Assembly (NCBI GenBank): GCA_003696645.1
Contig: RFGN01000256.1
Coordinates: 1-33,519 of the forward strand
DNA: 33,519 nt
From: Gammaproteobacteria bacterium
Lineage (GTDB): Bacteria; Pseudomonadota; Gammaproteobacteria; J025
Direction of reading: 5' to 3'
Both the position numbers and the translations under genes were made by a program. The notes beneath the pieces are model-generated. The model saw only the letters and a list, made by a program, of their open reading frames with translations. It had not been told where the DNA came from and made no database searches. Positions 32,639 through 33,519 of the stretch are shown here, piece by piece (position 1 is the stretch's first letter; the number at the start of each line of letters is the position of its first letter).

Positions 32639-33390
32639 AGGAGTTTTTTGGACCTGAGCCAAGGAACTATTTTGTCTACGCCTAGACAGATGTGGAGATG
32701 AGGGACCATGGCGTTCCTCAACACATCGTACCCGATAGATTGGGTTACACCGATTACCTTTCCTGTTTTCACGTCGATGACTGGTCCACCAGAGCCACCA
32801 CCATACAGCGGCGCCGTAACAACCCACCTACCACTCAAAACAGTAGATCTAGCAACGAGACCTTCTGTAATGACAGGGGGGCGCGACATATCACATCCTA
32901 CCCTAACCACCCTATCCCCAGGATGGATTGTCTCCTTGCTAAGGGTAAGACAGAAATTTAGTTGTTTTGCGGTGAATAGGACGGCCAGGTCCATTTCAGG
33001 GGCGGCGGCTATCACAAAAGCTTGAGCCTTCCCTAGAGACTTGGAATTGCGGAAGAATTCCACACTCGCCGGCCCCTTCAAATCCTTCACAACATGATGT
33101 GCAGTAAGTAGATAAGTTCCTTTCTCGTCCCTCTTGTAGGCGAAACATGTACCCCCGTTTACGTATCCTACCACAGTTTTGGCCAGATCCCTGTAGTTGG
33201 GTGGCACTGACAAAATGACAGCCCCGGCGCCCACCAAAAAACCAACAAAAACCCTACTAAAGTTTCTCACATACACATTTGCTGAGTAGAGAGTCCCCCC
33301 CCCCCTCATCACTAAAGAATAAGAAGGTAGAGAGGAGGAAGGGGGAAAAATTACCGACACCAGGCCGGCGCGCCCCCACAAAAAACACAT
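32635..33390 (-). CDS. Membrane-anchored trypsin-like (S1/HtrA-type) serine protease (251 aa)
   Basis: The catalytic triad of an S1-type protease is intact: LLTAHHVV (H99, the HtrA-like T-x-x-H position), EMDLAVL (D134) and GGGSGGPV (S200, matching GxSGGP). Residues ~46-62 (RVFVGFLVGAGAVILSV) form a signal anchor, so the protease is probably exported or membrane-bound. No PDZ domain follows. The start is uncertain: ATG 33390 gives the longest frame, but it crosses an 11-base C tract (G tract on the coding strand). ATG at residue 28 or GTG at residue 41 (33270), just before the anchor, is equally possible, and no clear ribosome binding site decides. A phage-encoded protease of this type could process virion or host envelope proteins. 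Codon use is less like the neighbouring genes, hinting at separate acquisition. Confidence 0.82.
   Translation of the reverse strand: MCFLWGRAGLVSVIFPPSSSLPSYSLVMRGGGTLYSANVYVRNFSRVFVGFLVGAGAVILSVPPNYRDLAKTVVGYVNGGTCFAYKRDEKGTYLLTAHHVVKDLKGPASVEFFRNSKSLGKAQAFVIAAAPEMDLAVLFTAKQLNFCLTLSKETIHPGDRVVRVGCDMSRPPVITEGLVARSTVLSGRWVVTAPLYGGGSGGPVIDVKTGKVIGVTQSIGYDVLRNAMVPHLHICLGVDKIVPWLRSKKLL
33295..33305. repeat. Poly-C/poly-G tract (11 bases) in the N-terminal region of the protease gene
   Basis: Eleven C residues on the plus strand encode Arg-Gly-Gly-Gly just after an in-frame ATG. A tract of this length is prone to slipped-strand changes or sequencing error, and a change by one or two bases would disconnect the starts at 33390 and residue 28 from the protease domain, leaving the downstream GTG intact. 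Confidence 0.8.
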
Positions 33391-33519
33391 CCACTCTCAG
33401 AGAGAGAGAGAGAGTCGCGCCATAAAAAAACCACCCCCTTAAGGAGGCTTCTGGGACTAGTAAGGATCTAAAGTGGGGGGTCCCTTAAGGGGTTTTTTGG
33501 GCTTAGTAAAGTCATGAAG
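33391..33519. other. Non-coding leader upstream of the protease gene
   Basis: No supported gene lies in these 129 bases. They hold an (AG)8 tract at 33399-33414. They also hold two copies of a CCTTAAGG core (33437-33446 and 33482-33492), each next to a run of six or seven T or A residues (33424-33430 as TTTTTTT on the minus strand; 33493-33498 as TTTTTT on the plus strand). Each core can form a 4-5 bp stem with a TTAA loop followed by T residues, so weak terminators on both strands are possible. I see no convincing promoter. Confidence 0.5.
33399..33414. repeat. (AG)8 dinucleotide tract
   Basis: Eight AG units on the plus strand, next to the longest possible start of the protease gene. It reads as CT repeats on the coding strand, so it is not a ribosome binding site. 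Confidence 0.85.

Noticed and set aside
32639-32827. N-terminal extension of the zinc-ribbon frame
   Set aside because: It lies wholly inside the protease gene, is Trp-rich and low in plausibility; ATG 32638 overlaps the protease stop as ATGA and starts directly at the zinc ribbon.
1-33519. CRISPR arrays, tRNA genes, insertion sequences and plus-strand genes
   Set aside because: No regularly spaced repeats, cloverleaf-like stretches, transposase motifs or terminal inverted repeats were seen, and no plus-strand frame has convincing protein features or starts.

Overview
The window is part of the genome of a large tailed double-stranded DNA phage with a contractile tail (myovirus morphology). 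This follows from a terminase large subunit, a portal, a prohead protease with a scaffold domain, HK97-fold capsid proteins, neck proteins, a tail sheath, tail-tube proteins and a giant tail protein, all in canonical order. Every supported gene is on the minus strand, so transcription runs from about 33.4 kb down to 1. Genes are packed with overlaps of the ATGA type or gaps of a few bases, which suggests one or a few long late transcripts. I cannot name the host. Most genes use many ATA (Ile) and AGA/AGG (Arg) codons, while the most abundant virion proteins lean toward ATC and CGT. No tRNA genes, CRISPR arrays or insertion sequences are visible.

Layout in transcription order. (1) 33519-32635: a short non-coding leader, then a membrane-anchored trypsin-like serine protease. 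(2) 32638-27319: a run of small genes: a zinc-ribbon protein, several unknowns, a four-cysteine protein, a membrane-anchored Cas4/RecB-like PD-(D/E)XK nuclease, three Gly/Ala-rich hydrophobic proteins, a helix-turn-helix/calcineurin-type phosphoesterase fusion, and a small acidic cysteine protein that abuts the terminase. (3) 27326-16937: the packaging and head module: terminase, a 591-residue unknown, a portal interrupted by a 304-residue intein, a protease-scaffold fusion, a probable abundant head protein and the major capsid protein. (4) 16930-16811: a gap with hairpins, including a likely terminator. (5) 16794-11092: head accessory and neck genes, including a beta-sandwich protein, a LamG-like protein, a second capsid paralogue, an Ig-like protein, a zinc-binding connector candidate and a tail-completion candidate. 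(6) 11076-7624: the sheath and three tandem tail-tube-like paralogues. (7) 7627-6658: two tail-assembly-chaperone-like genes, with a textbook terminator hairpin inside the second reading frame. (8) 6668-1: a 1442-residue protein in the tape-measure position, then an unfinished gene whose N-terminus is a DEDDh exonuclease.

The terminase, portal, protease-scaffold and capsid proteins would build and fill the head. The neck proteins would join it to the sheath and tube, whose length would be set by the giant tail protein with help from the chaperone-like genes. The less usual content is enzymatic: two candidate nucleases (one membrane-anchored, one in a tail-region gene), a trypsin-like protease, an HTH-phosphoesterase and a portal intein with a decayed endonuclease. 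These are the best places to look for undescribed biology.
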